A stretch of DNA of 14,690 bases, from positions 1-14,690 of the forward strand of contig DASUXY010000051.1 of assembly GCA_036377675.1 (NCBI GenBank), in the 5' to 3' direction. The notes beneath the pieces were generated by a model. That model was not told the origin of the DNA, did no database searches, and saw only the letters and a list, made by a program, of their open reading frames with translations. Below, in pieces: positions 8,007 through 14,105 of this stretch; within the stretch, counting starts at the first letter, position 1; each line of letters starts with the position of its first letter. The position numbers were made by a program, and so were the translations under genes. The stretch is from DASUXY01 sp036377675. Lineage in GTDB: Bacteria > Bacillota > Bacilli > Bacillales > Amphibacillaceae.

Positions 8007-8230
8007 ATTGATAACTTACCAAATTCCAAAAAAAGGTTACCAAACGACATTTATTCGTTATCAAAAATTGGAAGGATACATGATACTGGGGTAAGCAAAC
8101 TTGCACATTCCGGAATGCTGGATTAAAAACACGATTAGACACCTTTGGAAATCTTATAGGTCATCATAATTCCATGGATTTTAGTTCGGATGAAGAGATT
8201 GCTTTAGGAACAGAATTATTACAGAATTGA
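8007..8230 (+). pseudogene. Remnant of an M20-family amidohydrolase (allantoate/N-carbamoyl amino acid type)
   Basis: The 435-bp gap after the C45 gene holds the two ends of a gene of the M20 group that includes allantoate amidohydrolase and N-carbamoyl-L-amino acid hydrolase. Frame one gives SLSKIGRIHDTGVSKLAHS, matching the family start (IG....GGVTRLA.S), and then stops (TAA 8124-8126). Frame two resumes at about 8114 as NAGLKTRLDTFGNLIG, the following family segment (AGL.VR.DA.GNLIG). It jumps directly into HHNSMDFSSDEEIALGTELL, the family C-terminus (SH...E.....DIA.G...L), ending at TGA 8228-8230. One short deletion (about 45 nt) and one of about 1 kb explain this. A GAGG (7997-8000) precedes an ATT at 8007 that probably was ATG. 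It was presumably a third amide-cleaving enzyme of the cluster and is certainly inactive now. The family assignment rests on remembered motifs. Confidence 0.72.
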
Positions 8231-8294
8231 ACATTAAATGCAGCTATTGTGTAATCATATATGAGATTCATTTTACATGTTGTCTAATGAATAG

Positions 8295-8315
8295 AATGTA
8301 AATATGTTATACATT
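8295..8315. promoter_or_regulatory. Dyad upstream of the aminotransferase promoter
   Basis: The inverted repeat AATGTA-N9-TACATT is centred about 40 bp upstream of the predicted -35 box. The position suits an activator or repressor site for the aminotransferase-dehydrogenase operon, but the DNA is AT-rich and no known factor is recognised. Confidence 0.25.
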
Positions 8316-8344
8316 TATCTTAGGGACTAGGGTTATTTAATACT

Positions 8345-8374
8345 TTGAAATATTTTACTATTTACAATTTTAAT
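8345..8374 (+). promoter_or_regulatory. Probable SigA-type promoter for the aminotransferase operon
   Basis: TTGAAA (8345-8350) and TTTAAT (8369-8374) are 18 nt apart, each one mismatch from consensus, and lie about 28 bp before the ATG with AAAGGA between. This suggests that the two downstream enzymes have their own promoter, independent of the upstream AT-rich cluster. Confidence 0.4.
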
Positions 8375-8401
8375 ATTAAAATAAGAAAGGAATGAGAACT
8401 T

Positions 8402-9751
8402 ATGGGGGTACGCACGAGTTCAGAAGAATGGTTAAAGAAAGATGAACAATATATATGGCATGCGATGCGTCAGTACAATCCGGAGGCGACGATGGTTGTT
8501 TGCCAGGCGGATGGAGCGTGGATTGAGGATGCAGATGGGAATAAATATTTAGATGCAATGGCGGGGCTTTGGTGTGTAAATGCGGGGTATGGTCGCGATG
8601 AGTTAGCGGGGGCTGCTTATGAGCAAATGAAAGAGCTTCCTTATGTTCCAATGACACAAAGTCACATTCCGGCGATTCAGCTCGGTGAAAAATTGACTGA
8701 ATGGCTCGGCGATGAGTACGTCATCTTTTTTTCAAATAGTGGATCAGAGGCGAATGAGACGGCGTTTAAGATTGCCCGTCAATATCATCAACAAAATGGA
8801 GAGTCTGAGCGACATAAGTTTATTTCCCGGTACCGTGCCTATCACGGGAATTCTATGGGGGCACTTGCAGCAACGGGTCAGGCGTTACGTAAGTATCGGT
8901 ATGAACCGTTAGCTCAAGGTTTTCTTCACGTCTCACCACCTGATTTGTATCGAAGTCCGTACAAAGGAACAGAAGAAGAACAAGCTCTTGCGTTTGCAAA
9001 TGAAATTGACCGAACGATGACGTGGGAGATGAGTGAAACGGTTGCAGGCGTCATTATGGAACCGATAATTACCGGTGGAGGAATCATTGTTCCTCATGAC
9101 AGTTATTTGCCACGCGTACGTGAGATTTGTGATCAACACGGGGCTCTTTTAATTATCGATGAGGTCATATGTGGCTTTGGACGTACAGGTAAACGATTTT
9201 CTTTTCAACATTATGGCATTCAACCCGATATCGTCACGATGGCCAAAGGTATTACGAATGGATATTTACCACTCGCTGCTACCGCTGTGAGAAAAGATAT
9301 TTATGAAGCATTTAAAGGGTCTGAACCGTATGATCATTTTCGCCATGTGAGCACGTTTGGTGGGAATCCAGCCGCATGTGCCGTTGCTTTGAAAAATATC
9401 GATATTTTCGAAGAGGAACAGCTCGTCCAACGGTCGGAAACGATGGGGGAGAAGTTGCTCAATGAATTATCAGAACTTACAGATCATCCAAACGTTGGTC
9501 ATCTTCGAGGAAAAGGTTTGCTCATCGGGATCGAGTGTGTTGAAAATAAACAGACGAAAGAGCCGTTAGCTGCCGAAAAGGTCGATCAACTCATCGCTTT
9601 TTGTAAGAAAGAGGGGGTAATCATTGGAAAAAACGGGGATACCGTTAGCGGATTTAATAATATTATAGCACTAAGCCCTCCACTTAGTCTCACTGAAGAT
9701 GATCTTCGTTTTATTGTTCAAACCATAAAAAAAGCATTTGCGCAGTTGTAA
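8402..9751 (+). CDS. Class III omega-amino acid:pyruvate aminotransferase
   Basis: A 449-residue PLP-dependent class III aminotransferase, cytoplasmic. Visible marks are SGSEAN (residues 113-118, phosphate binding), YHG (147-149), IIDEV with Asp 253 (PLP ring nitrogen), and MAKGITNGYLPL with the Schiff-base Lys 282; the length is standard. The N-terminal LDAMAGLWCVNAGYGRDE resembles the beta-alanine/omega-amino acid:pyruvate subgroup rather than the GABA or ornithine ones. Followed by an MmsA-type dehydrogenase, it most likely removes the amino group of a beta-amino acid, giving malonate semialdehyde or methylmalonate semialdehyde; taurine or a polyamine product are alternatives. AAAGGA about 11 nt upstream supports the ATG. 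Codons look more GC-rich than in the preceding cluster, suggesting a different history. Confidence 0.85.
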   Translation: MGVRTSSEEWLKKDEQYIWHAMRQYNPEATMVVCQADGAWIEDADGNKYLDAMAGLWCVNAGYGRDELAGAAYEQMKELPYVPMTQSHIPAIQLGEKLTEWLGDEYVIFFSNSGSEANETAFKIARQYHQQNGESERHKFISRYRAYHGNSMGALAATGQALRKYRYEPLAQGFLHVSPPDLYRSPYKGTEEEQALAFANEIDRTMTWEMSETVAGVIMEPIITGGGIIVPHDSYLPRVREICDQHGALLIIDEVICGFGRTGKRFSFQHYGIQPDIVTMAKGITNGYLPLAATAVRKDIYEAFKGSEPYDHFRHVSTFGGNPAACAVALKNIDIFEEEQLVQRSETMGEKLLNELSELTDHPNVGHLRGKGLLIGIECVENKQTKEPLAAEKVDQLIAFCKKEGVIIGKNGDTVSGFNNIIALSPPLSLTEDDLRFIVQTIKKAFAQL

Positions 9752-9812
9752 TGTGGACGCAAGTTTGAAAGTACTTGTAATTTTTACGAAAGAAATACGA
9801 GGAGGATGCGAT

Positions 9813-11273
9813 ATGCAACAAACAGAAATGAAAACAATCAAAAACTATATCGGTGGAGAATGGATTGATTCAACATCTCAACAATCCGAAAAAGTATATA
9901 ATCCTGCAACAGGAGAAGTGATCGCTCACGTTCCCATTTCAACAAGTAAAGACTTAGACCATGCTGTACAGGTAGCGGCCGAAACATTTCAAACGTGGAA
10001 AGAAGTTGACGTTTCTAAACGGGCGCGTATGTTGTTTAAATACCAACAATTACTCGTCGAACATTGGGATGAATTAGCGGAATTAATTACGATTGAAAAC
10101 GGAAAAAATTTTAAAGAGGCATACGGTGAAGTGCAAAGAGGGATCGAATGTGTTGAGTTTGCAGCCGGTGCACCGTCGTTAATGATGGGCGAACAACTGC
10201 CATCAATTGCCAGTGGTCTAGAGTCAGGTGTCTATCGTTATCCGATTGGAGTCATCGGTGGAATTACGCCATTTAACTTCCCGATGATGGTTCCAGCATG
10301 GATGTTTCCGATGGCGATTGTTACAGGGAACACATTCGTCTTAAAACCGTCCGAACGAACGCCTCTTCTCGCGAATCGATTAGCCGAGCTACTCGAGGAA
10401 GCGGGAGTTCCGAAAGGGGTTTTCAACGTCGTCCACGGTGCGCATGATGTTGTGAATGCGTTGTTAGACCATCCACAAGTGAGTGCGATTTCTTTTGTCG
10501 GCTCGCAACCAGTCGCTGAATATGTGTATAAACGTGCGACAGACAATTTAAAGCGTGTGCAAGCTCTCGCTGGAGCAAAAAATCACTCCATCGTCTTGCA
10601 AGATGCGGATATCGATCATGCATCGACGCAAATTTTAAATGCCGCTTTCGGCTCAGCCGGTGAACGTTGCATGGCTTGTTCTGTTGTCGCCGTAGAAGAG
10701 TCTATTGCTGATTCATTCATCACACAACTTGTTGAAAAAGCGAATGAAGTGAAAATGGGTAACGGACTCGACGAAGGCATTTTTTTAGGGCCGGTCATTC
10801 GTGAAGAGCACAAACAGCGGACGTTACAGTACATTGAAACAGGGGAAAAAGAAGGGGCACAATTGATTCGTGATGGGCGTAAGGATCAAAGTGCTCAAGA
10901 GGGTGGTTATTTTGTCGGGCCAACGATTTTTGATCATGTCACAAGTGAGATGAAAATTTGGCAAGACGAAATATTTGCTCCCGTATTATCAATCAGTCGC
11001 GTCAAAACTCTGGAAGAAGCGATTGCGTTAACGAACCAATCTCGATTTGCCAATGGAGCGTGTATTTTTACAAATGATGGTGGAAATGTCCGAACATTCC
11101 GCGAAACGATCGATGCGGGCATGCTCGGTGTCAACATTGGCGTACCTGCCCCGATGGCTTTCTTCCCATTCTCTGGTTGGAAAGATTCTTTTTATGGGGA
11201 TTTGCATACGAATGGGAAAGATGGATTCGAATTTTACACACGGAAAAAAGTCGTTACCGGACGATGGGTATGA
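9813..11273 (+). CDS. mmsA: CoA-acylating (methyl)malonate-semialdehyde dehydrogenase
   Basis: A 486-residue aldehyde-dehydrogenase-superfamily enzyme of the MmsA/IolA type. It converts malonate or methylmalonate semialdehyde with NAD+ and CoA to acetyl- or propionyl-CoA plus CO2. Seen are ITPFNFP with Asn 155, LKPSER (177-182), the catalytic Cys 286 within SAGERCMACS, and the adjacent Arg 285 and Arg 109 (EVQRG), which fit the substrate-carboxylate arginines known from Bacillus subtilis IolA. The segment ALAGAKNH replaces the ELGGK of ordinary hydrolytic aldehyde dehydrogenases, so the general-base glutamate is missing, as expected for CoA-dependent members. The ATG at 9813 has GGAGG 7 nt upstream; an earlier in-frame ATG at 9738 would overlap the aminotransferase and lacks such a site. 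It is 61 bp downstream of the aminotransferase, clearly co-transcribed, and followed at once by a terminator. It takes the aminotransferase product into central metabolism. Confidence 0.93.
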   Translation: MQQTEMKTIKNYIGGEWIDSTSQQSEKVYNPATGEVIAHVPISTSKDLDHAVQVAAETFQTWKEVDVSKRARMLFKYQQLLVEHWDELAELITIENGKNFKEAYGEVQRGIECVEFAAGAPSLMMGEQLPSIASGLESGVYRYPIGVIGGITPFNFPMMVPAWMFPMAIVTGNTFVLKPSERTPLLANRLAELLEEAGVPKGVFNVVHGAHDVVNALLDHPQVSAISFVGSQPVAEYVYKRATDNLKRVQALAGAKNHSIVLQDADIDHASTQILNAAFGSAGERCMACSVVAVEESIADSFITQLVEKANEVKMGNGLDEGIFLGPVIREEHKQRTLQYIETGEKEGAQLIRDGRKDQSAQEGGYFVGPTIFDHVTSEMKIWQDEIFAPVLSISRVKTLEEAIALTNQSRFANGACIFTNDGGNVRTFRETIDAGMLGVNIGVPAPMAFFPFSGWKDSFYGDLHTNGKDGFEFYTRKKVVTGRWV

Positions 11274-11279
11274 AAATGG

Positions 11280-11320
11280 CAGGTGGATGCGAGAGCATCT
11301 GCCTGTTTTTATCTTTTTTT
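11280..11320 (+). terminator. Rho-independent terminator of the aminotransferase-mmsA operon
   Basis: An 11-bp stem (caggtggatgc 11280-11290 with gcatctgcctg 11295-11305, two G-U pairs) with a GAGA tetraloop is followed by TTTTTATCTTTTTTT. It begins 7 nt after the mmsA stop. Confidence 0.9.
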
Positions 11321-11340
11321 AAGCATGAATAGCTTTGAAA

Positions 11341-11640
11341 CTAAAGTTGATCGGGTAAATGATTTGTATACATGTCGAAGGCATCTATGTTTTTTTCTAA
11401 GACGGCAATCGTTTGCGGATGTAGATAAATGACAGGATCATCAATCTCATTCCATTTTCTTTCGGGTTTAAAGGCTAATTGTTCTTCGTCTGTTGAAACC
11501 TGTGCGTTAACTCCTTTTTTATTCCCGCGAGCATCGATGCGAATCCATTTTCGAATCGTTTTTAAAAAGACAGCATTTAGAGCGTGTAGGCAGTATCCTT
11601 GTTGTGGGGTATCGAATAACATTAATCGTGGATAGGCTCA
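11341..11640 (-). pseudogene. Truncated transglutaminase-like protein, C-terminal part
   Basis: An open frame of 93 codons (ATG at 11622, TAG at 11341-11343) matches the C-terminal half of a transglutaminase-like (papain-fold) protein of about 200 residues as I remember that family. The marks are LMLFDTP, GYCLHALNAVF (active-site His in CLH/CIH), WIRIDARGNKKGVNAQ with the catalytic Asp, and a final NHLPDQL. The N-terminal half, which would carry the nucleophilic cysteine, is absent. Upstream of the ATG the same frame still reads family-like (A-Y-P-R-L) and then hits TGA (11638-11640); the few codons before that may also be residual homology. There is no ribosome binding site before the ATG. 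I call it a decayed remnant that cannot be an active enzyme. The remaining gap to 12252 has no trace of the missing half that I can see. Confidence 0.65.
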
Positions 11641-11705
11641 AGGGCCTGCTTTTTTGTTTCTAGCGAATTTACATCACTTTTGCACATTGATCAGTAATTC
11701 AAACT

Positions 11706-11739
11706 AACAGGTAAATGGTCGTGGCTCATTTTACCTGTT
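11706..11739. repeat. Inverted repeat
   Basis: A 10-bp perfect inverted repeat (aacaggtaaa with tttacctgtt) has a 14-nt loop. No T-tract follows on the plus strand and only a weak one on the minus strand, so a terminator role is doubtful; an operator or an RNA hairpin is equally possible. Confidence 0.4.
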
Positions 11740-11773
11740 TCACCGGCAACGACATACATCTTTCACAAGCCCT

Positions 11774-11802
11774 TTGACAATAGCGTTCATACACCGAATT
11801 AT
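11774..11802 (+). promoter_or_regulatory. Candidate SigA promoter in the gene-free stretch
   Basis: A perfect TTGACA (11774-11779) is followed after 17 nt by AATTAT (11797-11802, four of six consensus bases). No open frame with a ribosome binding site follows before the terminator at 11871, so the transcript would be short and non-coding. Confidence 0.4.
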
Positions 11803-11808
11803 TTTTAT

Positions 11809-11918
11809 CAAGACAAGCTATATGAGTAAATAAACGATAGTAAAAAGTTCGGTTACCTATCTTTTCAACCAATAAGCATTTGTTCCTAGCAAATGCTTAT
11901 TTTACCTTGTTTTTTTTT
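11809..11918 (+). ncRNA. Candidate small RNA (~100 nt), unidentified
   Basis: The segment lies between the promoter at 11774-11802 and the strong terminator at 11871-11918. Inside it, gatagtaa (near 11835-11842) can pair with ttacctatc (near 11853-11861) around a 9-10-nt loop with one bulged base, giving a two-hairpin RNA. It resembles no riboswitch or T-box I know. It may be a trans-acting small RNA or an attenuated leader of the operon starting at 12252, about 330 bp on. This rests only on signal arrangement. Confidence 0.3.
11871..11918 (+). terminator. Rho-independent terminator
   Basis: A 12-bp perfect stem (aataagcatttg 11871-11882 with caaatgcttatt 11890-11901) and a 7-nt loop are followed after 8 nt by nine T residues (11910-11918). 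The orientation is plus strand, though no protein gene lies directly upstream on that strand. Confidence 0.65.
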
Positions 11919-12183
11919 ACATTCGTTTTCATAAAGCGTCTCCAAGTGTTTTCCTATCTACAAAACTTCTTTAATTCCATTATAAAGAGTAAAAAATTCT
12001 TTCCTTTTCGTAAGTTTTTAAAAAAAGTAAAAAGACATCTCAACCTTTTATTGCTGATAGAAAATATAATTTATTTCGTTTCAATTTCATCCATCAATGA
12101 CAATGAGTAGTTGTTTCGATAGGAAATTCAATGCCTCACATCTATCCATCTTTATGTTTTGATCAACATAAAAAAGAAGTAAT
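11919..12183. other. Gene-free AT-rich stretch
   Basis: No gene is supported here. The only open frame (about 76 codons, 11880-12110) begins inside the terminator hairpin, has no ribosome binding site and encodes Phe/Lys-rich low-complexity sequence. The one structure seen is a dyad, tttatgtt-N6-aacataaa (12151-12172), with no T-tract after it, perhaps an operator for the following operon. Confidence 0.4.
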
Positions 12184-12217
12184 TTTTCAGTTTGTTTTCA
12201 GTCTTGAACGTTATAGT
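12184..12217 (+). promoter_or_regulatory. Direct-repeat activator site with promoter -10 box
   Basis: TTTTCAG occurs twice (12184-12190 and 12195-12201) with an exact 11-bp period, ending 10 bp before TATAGT (12212-12217), a good -10 box. No consensus -35 is present; the repeats take its place. This layout is typical of promoters activated by OmpR/PhoB-type response regulators. The transcript would start about 30 nt before the ATG at 12252. Confidence 0.4.
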
Positions 12218-12251
12218 GAAGATAGAACAAATATTGAGGAGGCTGATTGTC

Positions 12252-12914
12252 ATGAGGAAATGGGTGTTTACAATAGTATTCGTAATGTTAATGAGTAGTT
12301 TTTTTGTTCCTAGTATATTGGCAGATGATGATGAAAGTGATCTGTTTCAAAAGATCAATTTGATGAACATCGATGATGATCATGACGACGATGATGATGA
12401 CGATCACGATGATCACGATGACGATGATGATGACGATTACGAAGGGGATGAATATCAATCTTCATTCACTTCATACGAACATCAATGGTATTTTTGGGAG
12501 AGAGAGGTTCCACAGCTTAAAGGTGAACTCCCAATCGAAGAACCAGCTTTTCTTCCTGTTCATGTCAATGAAGGGAAAAGTATTTTAATGTATGCACTAC
12601 CCAATCATGATGAACTATTTGTATCAGTCGAAGGAATAGGAAATCTATTAGGTGCGGAAGTTACGAGTTATCCTAAAAGTCGGATAGCTTACATCAAAAA
12701 GGATGAGACTGAACTGGTTGTTCGTGCAGGGTCAAATGCCGCGTATGAAAATGGAATGAAGACACCGATGCCAGCAAAAGCTCTCTACCATCAGTCTGAA
12801 GTATTTATCCCGATTAGTGTAGCTGCTAACAGTATCGGATATGGTATCAAGTGGAATGAAGCTGAAAAGGAAATCCATTTAAAACCATTCGTTTCAACGA
12901 TCGAAATTCAATAA
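12252..12914 (+). CDS. Secreted Asp/His-rich protein with copper amine oxidase N-terminal-like domain
   Basis: A 220-residue exported protein. Residues 1-24 are a signal peptide (basic start, hydrophobic core, cleavage probably after SILA). Residues 41-62 are almost pure Asp with three His, and continue into acidic sequence to about 68; this is a likely binding site for Ca, Zn, Cu, Fe or Mn ions, or a disordered polyanion. The rest (about 95-220) resembles the copper amine oxidase N-terminal-like domain (PF07833 type), with LFVSVEGIGNLLGAEV, then IAYIKKDETELVVRAGSNAAYENG, and EVFIPISVAANSIGYGIKWN. That fold is common in Firmicute envelope proteins and is not itself an oxidase. GAGGAGG (12236-12242) lies 9 nt before the ATG; an earlier in-frame ATG (12192) lacks a site and would spoil the signal peptide. 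It is first in an operon with an ApbE-type enzyme and a haem membrane protein, which suggests a role in metal or electron handling at the cell surface. Confidence 0.8.
   Translation: MRKWVFTIVFVMLMSSFFVPSILADDDESDLFQKINLMNIDDDHDDDDDDDHDDHDDDDDDDYEGDEYQSSFTSYEHQWYFWEREVPQLKGELPIEEPAFLPVHVNEGKSILMYALPNHDELFVSVEGIGNLLGAEVTSYPKSRIAYIKKDETELVVRAGSNAAYENGMKTPMPAKALYHQSEVFIPISVAANSIGYGIKWNEAEKEIHLKPFVSTIEIQ
12372..12437 (+). repeat. GAT/GAC-CAT/CAC codon repeat (Asp/His tract)
   Basis: A low-complexity run of GAY codons is broken by three CAY codons. The third bases vary (GAT and GAC mixed), so the protein tract seems to be kept by selection rather than being a fresh DNA slippage product, although length variation between strains is likely. 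Confidence 0.7.
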
Positions 12915-12936
12915 ATAAGAATGTGAGGAGATTATG

Positions 12937-13179
12937 ATGAAAAAGAAAATGAAACCTGCTAAAAAGGAAAAATGGGTGATCGGAGTAGCTGGAGTCGCCT
13001 TTTCTGCTCTCTTACTCAGTCAGCTAGATAACACGAGTGCTCGCGACGAGTTCAATCAAAAGCAAGTTACAGTGACGAATAATGAATCGGATCTTGTGGA
13101 ATTAGACTGGACAAATTTTGAGGAAGTAGAGATTACTGAGAGGAAGAAAGAGAGCGATCGAAAAACGAAACGATCCTAA
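12937..13179 (+). CDS. Small single-pass membrane protein, unknown function
   Basis: An 80-residue protein: a strongly basic N-terminus (about residues 1-12), one hydrophobic helix (WVIGVAGVAFSALLLSQL, about 13-30), then a polar acidic segment and a basic tail. By the positive-inside rule the C-terminal part should lie outside the membrane. I do not recognise the family. The ATG at 12937 was preferred over the adjacent ATG at 12934 because GAGGAG (12925-12930) is 6 nt away. It lies 22 bp after the Asp/His-rich gene and 21 bp before the ApbE-type gene, clearly inside one operon, so it may anchor or assemble the complex. It has no D-x-x-S/T-G-A-T flavinylation motif and no CxxCH. Confidence 0.65.
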   Translation: MKKKMKPAKKEKWVIGVAGVAFSALLLSQLDNTSARDEFNQKQVTVTNNESDLVELDWTNFEEVEITERKKESDRKTKRS

Positions 13180-13200
13180 TTAGATGGGAGGAAAGTAGCT

Positions 13201-14100
13201 ATGAAACCATTTTCGCTAGAAGTGATGAATACAACGGTCTATATTGAAGTGTCAAATTGTTCTATTCCTCAATGGCATTCCATCATGGACCAATGGTTTC
13301 ACATGATAGAAACAGAATGGTCTCGCTTTCGTGATGGAAATGCTTTAGCTACACTTAATGATGCAGAACAAGGGTCTATACTGACAGTTTCGAGTGATTT
13401 ATATGAATTATTAAAGGTTGCTGAACAATATAGAATTTATTCGAATGGTCGATTTTCGCCCTATTTAAAAAAAGCAATGGAACGAAATGGATATGATCGA
13501 TCTTTTCCATTTTATAATGCAGAACGATATGAAGACAAACCGACTCGTATGAAAGTTGCGCCAATACCTATTCAATTTCTGGATCATAACCAAATATTAA
13601 AATCGACAGAGAGCGAAATTGACCTTGGTGGCATTGCAAAAGGATATGCGGCTGACAAAGCAGCGAATTGGTTAAAAACGATTGGACAAGCTTCATACGG
13701 AATAGTCGATATCGGCGGAGATATGGTCGTTTGGTCGGATGGACGTAAAGTGTGGAAAATAGGCATCGAAGATCCTTACGATGAAAAGAGAGAACTCGGT
13801 CAAATTCAATTAAAAAATGGTGCGATTGCTACTTCGAATGTCGTTTATCGCAGTTGGAAACAAGGTGATGAAAGGAAACATCATCTTTTAGATGGGCAAA
13901 CAGGATTACCTGTTCAATCATCTTTAGTACAAGCAACTGCTGTTACGAAGAATGCAGTGGAAGCAGAGGTAGCTACTAAACTCTGTTTCTTACTTCAAAA
14001 ACAGGAACGAGATGATTGGTTTAAAACGTATATACCGACATGCAGTCGATGTTTAGTTAAGAAGAATCGAACCATTATTTATGAGAAGGGAGGTGAATGA
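13201..14100 (+). CDS. apbE: ApbE-family FAD:protein FMN transferase
   Basis: A 299-residue ApbE-type enzyme, which moves FMN from FAD onto Thr/Ser of target proteins, using Mg2+. Family marks in order are SNGRFSPYL (81-89), DLGGIAKGYAADKA (141-154), GIVDIGGD (167-174), AIATSN (208-213, usually ATSG), HHLLDGQTG (227-235, usually HIIDP.TG) and AEVATK (255-260, usually AD..AT, metal site). The N-terminal FSLEVMNTTVYIEV is the usual opening strand with MNT in place of MGT. There are thus several conservative departures from consensus, and activity or specificity may differ. There is no signal peptide or lipobox, unlike most Gram-positive ApbE proteins, so it should act in the cytoplasm. GGAGG lies 9 nt before the ATG. 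Its stop overlaps the ATGA at 14097 of the next gene. No acceptor with the known flavinylation motif is encoded in this operon. Confidence 0.87.
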   Translation: MKPFSLEVMNTTVYIEVSNCSIPQWHSIMDQWFHMIETEWSRFRDGNALATLNDAEQGSILTVSSDLYELLKVAEQYRIYSNGRFSPYLKKAMERNGYDRSFPFYNAERYEDKPTRMKVAPIPIQFLDHNQILKSTESEIDLGGIAKGYAADKAANWLKTIGQASYGIVDIGGDMVVWSDGRKVWKIGIEDPYDEKRELGQIQLKNGAIATSNVVYRSWKQGDERKHHLLDGQTGLPVQSSLVQATAVTKNAVEAEVATKLCFLLQKQERDDWFKTYIPTCSRCLVKKNRTIIYEKGGE

Positions 14101-14105
14101 TTAGG

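Noticed and set aside
8400..8657. Minus-strand open frame of 85 codons in the aminotransferase
   Set aside because: Shadow of the aminotransferase gene; no ribosome binding site and no family resemblance.
10238..10834. Several minus-strand frames inside mmsA
   Set aside because: Shadows of a strongly conserved plus-strand gene.
11880..12110. Plus-strand open frame of 76 codons
   Set aside because: It starts within the terminator hairpin, has no ribosome binding site, and its Phe/Lys-rich product is what AT-rich non-coding DNA gives.
12151..12172. tttatgtt-N6-aacataaa dyad as a terminator
   Set aside because: No T-tract follows on the plus strand and the stem is pure AT-rich; at most an operator.
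12373..12588. Open frame rich in Met/Thr/Ile over the Asp/His tract
   Set aside because: Out-of-frame reading of the GAY/CAY repeat inside the secreted protein gene.
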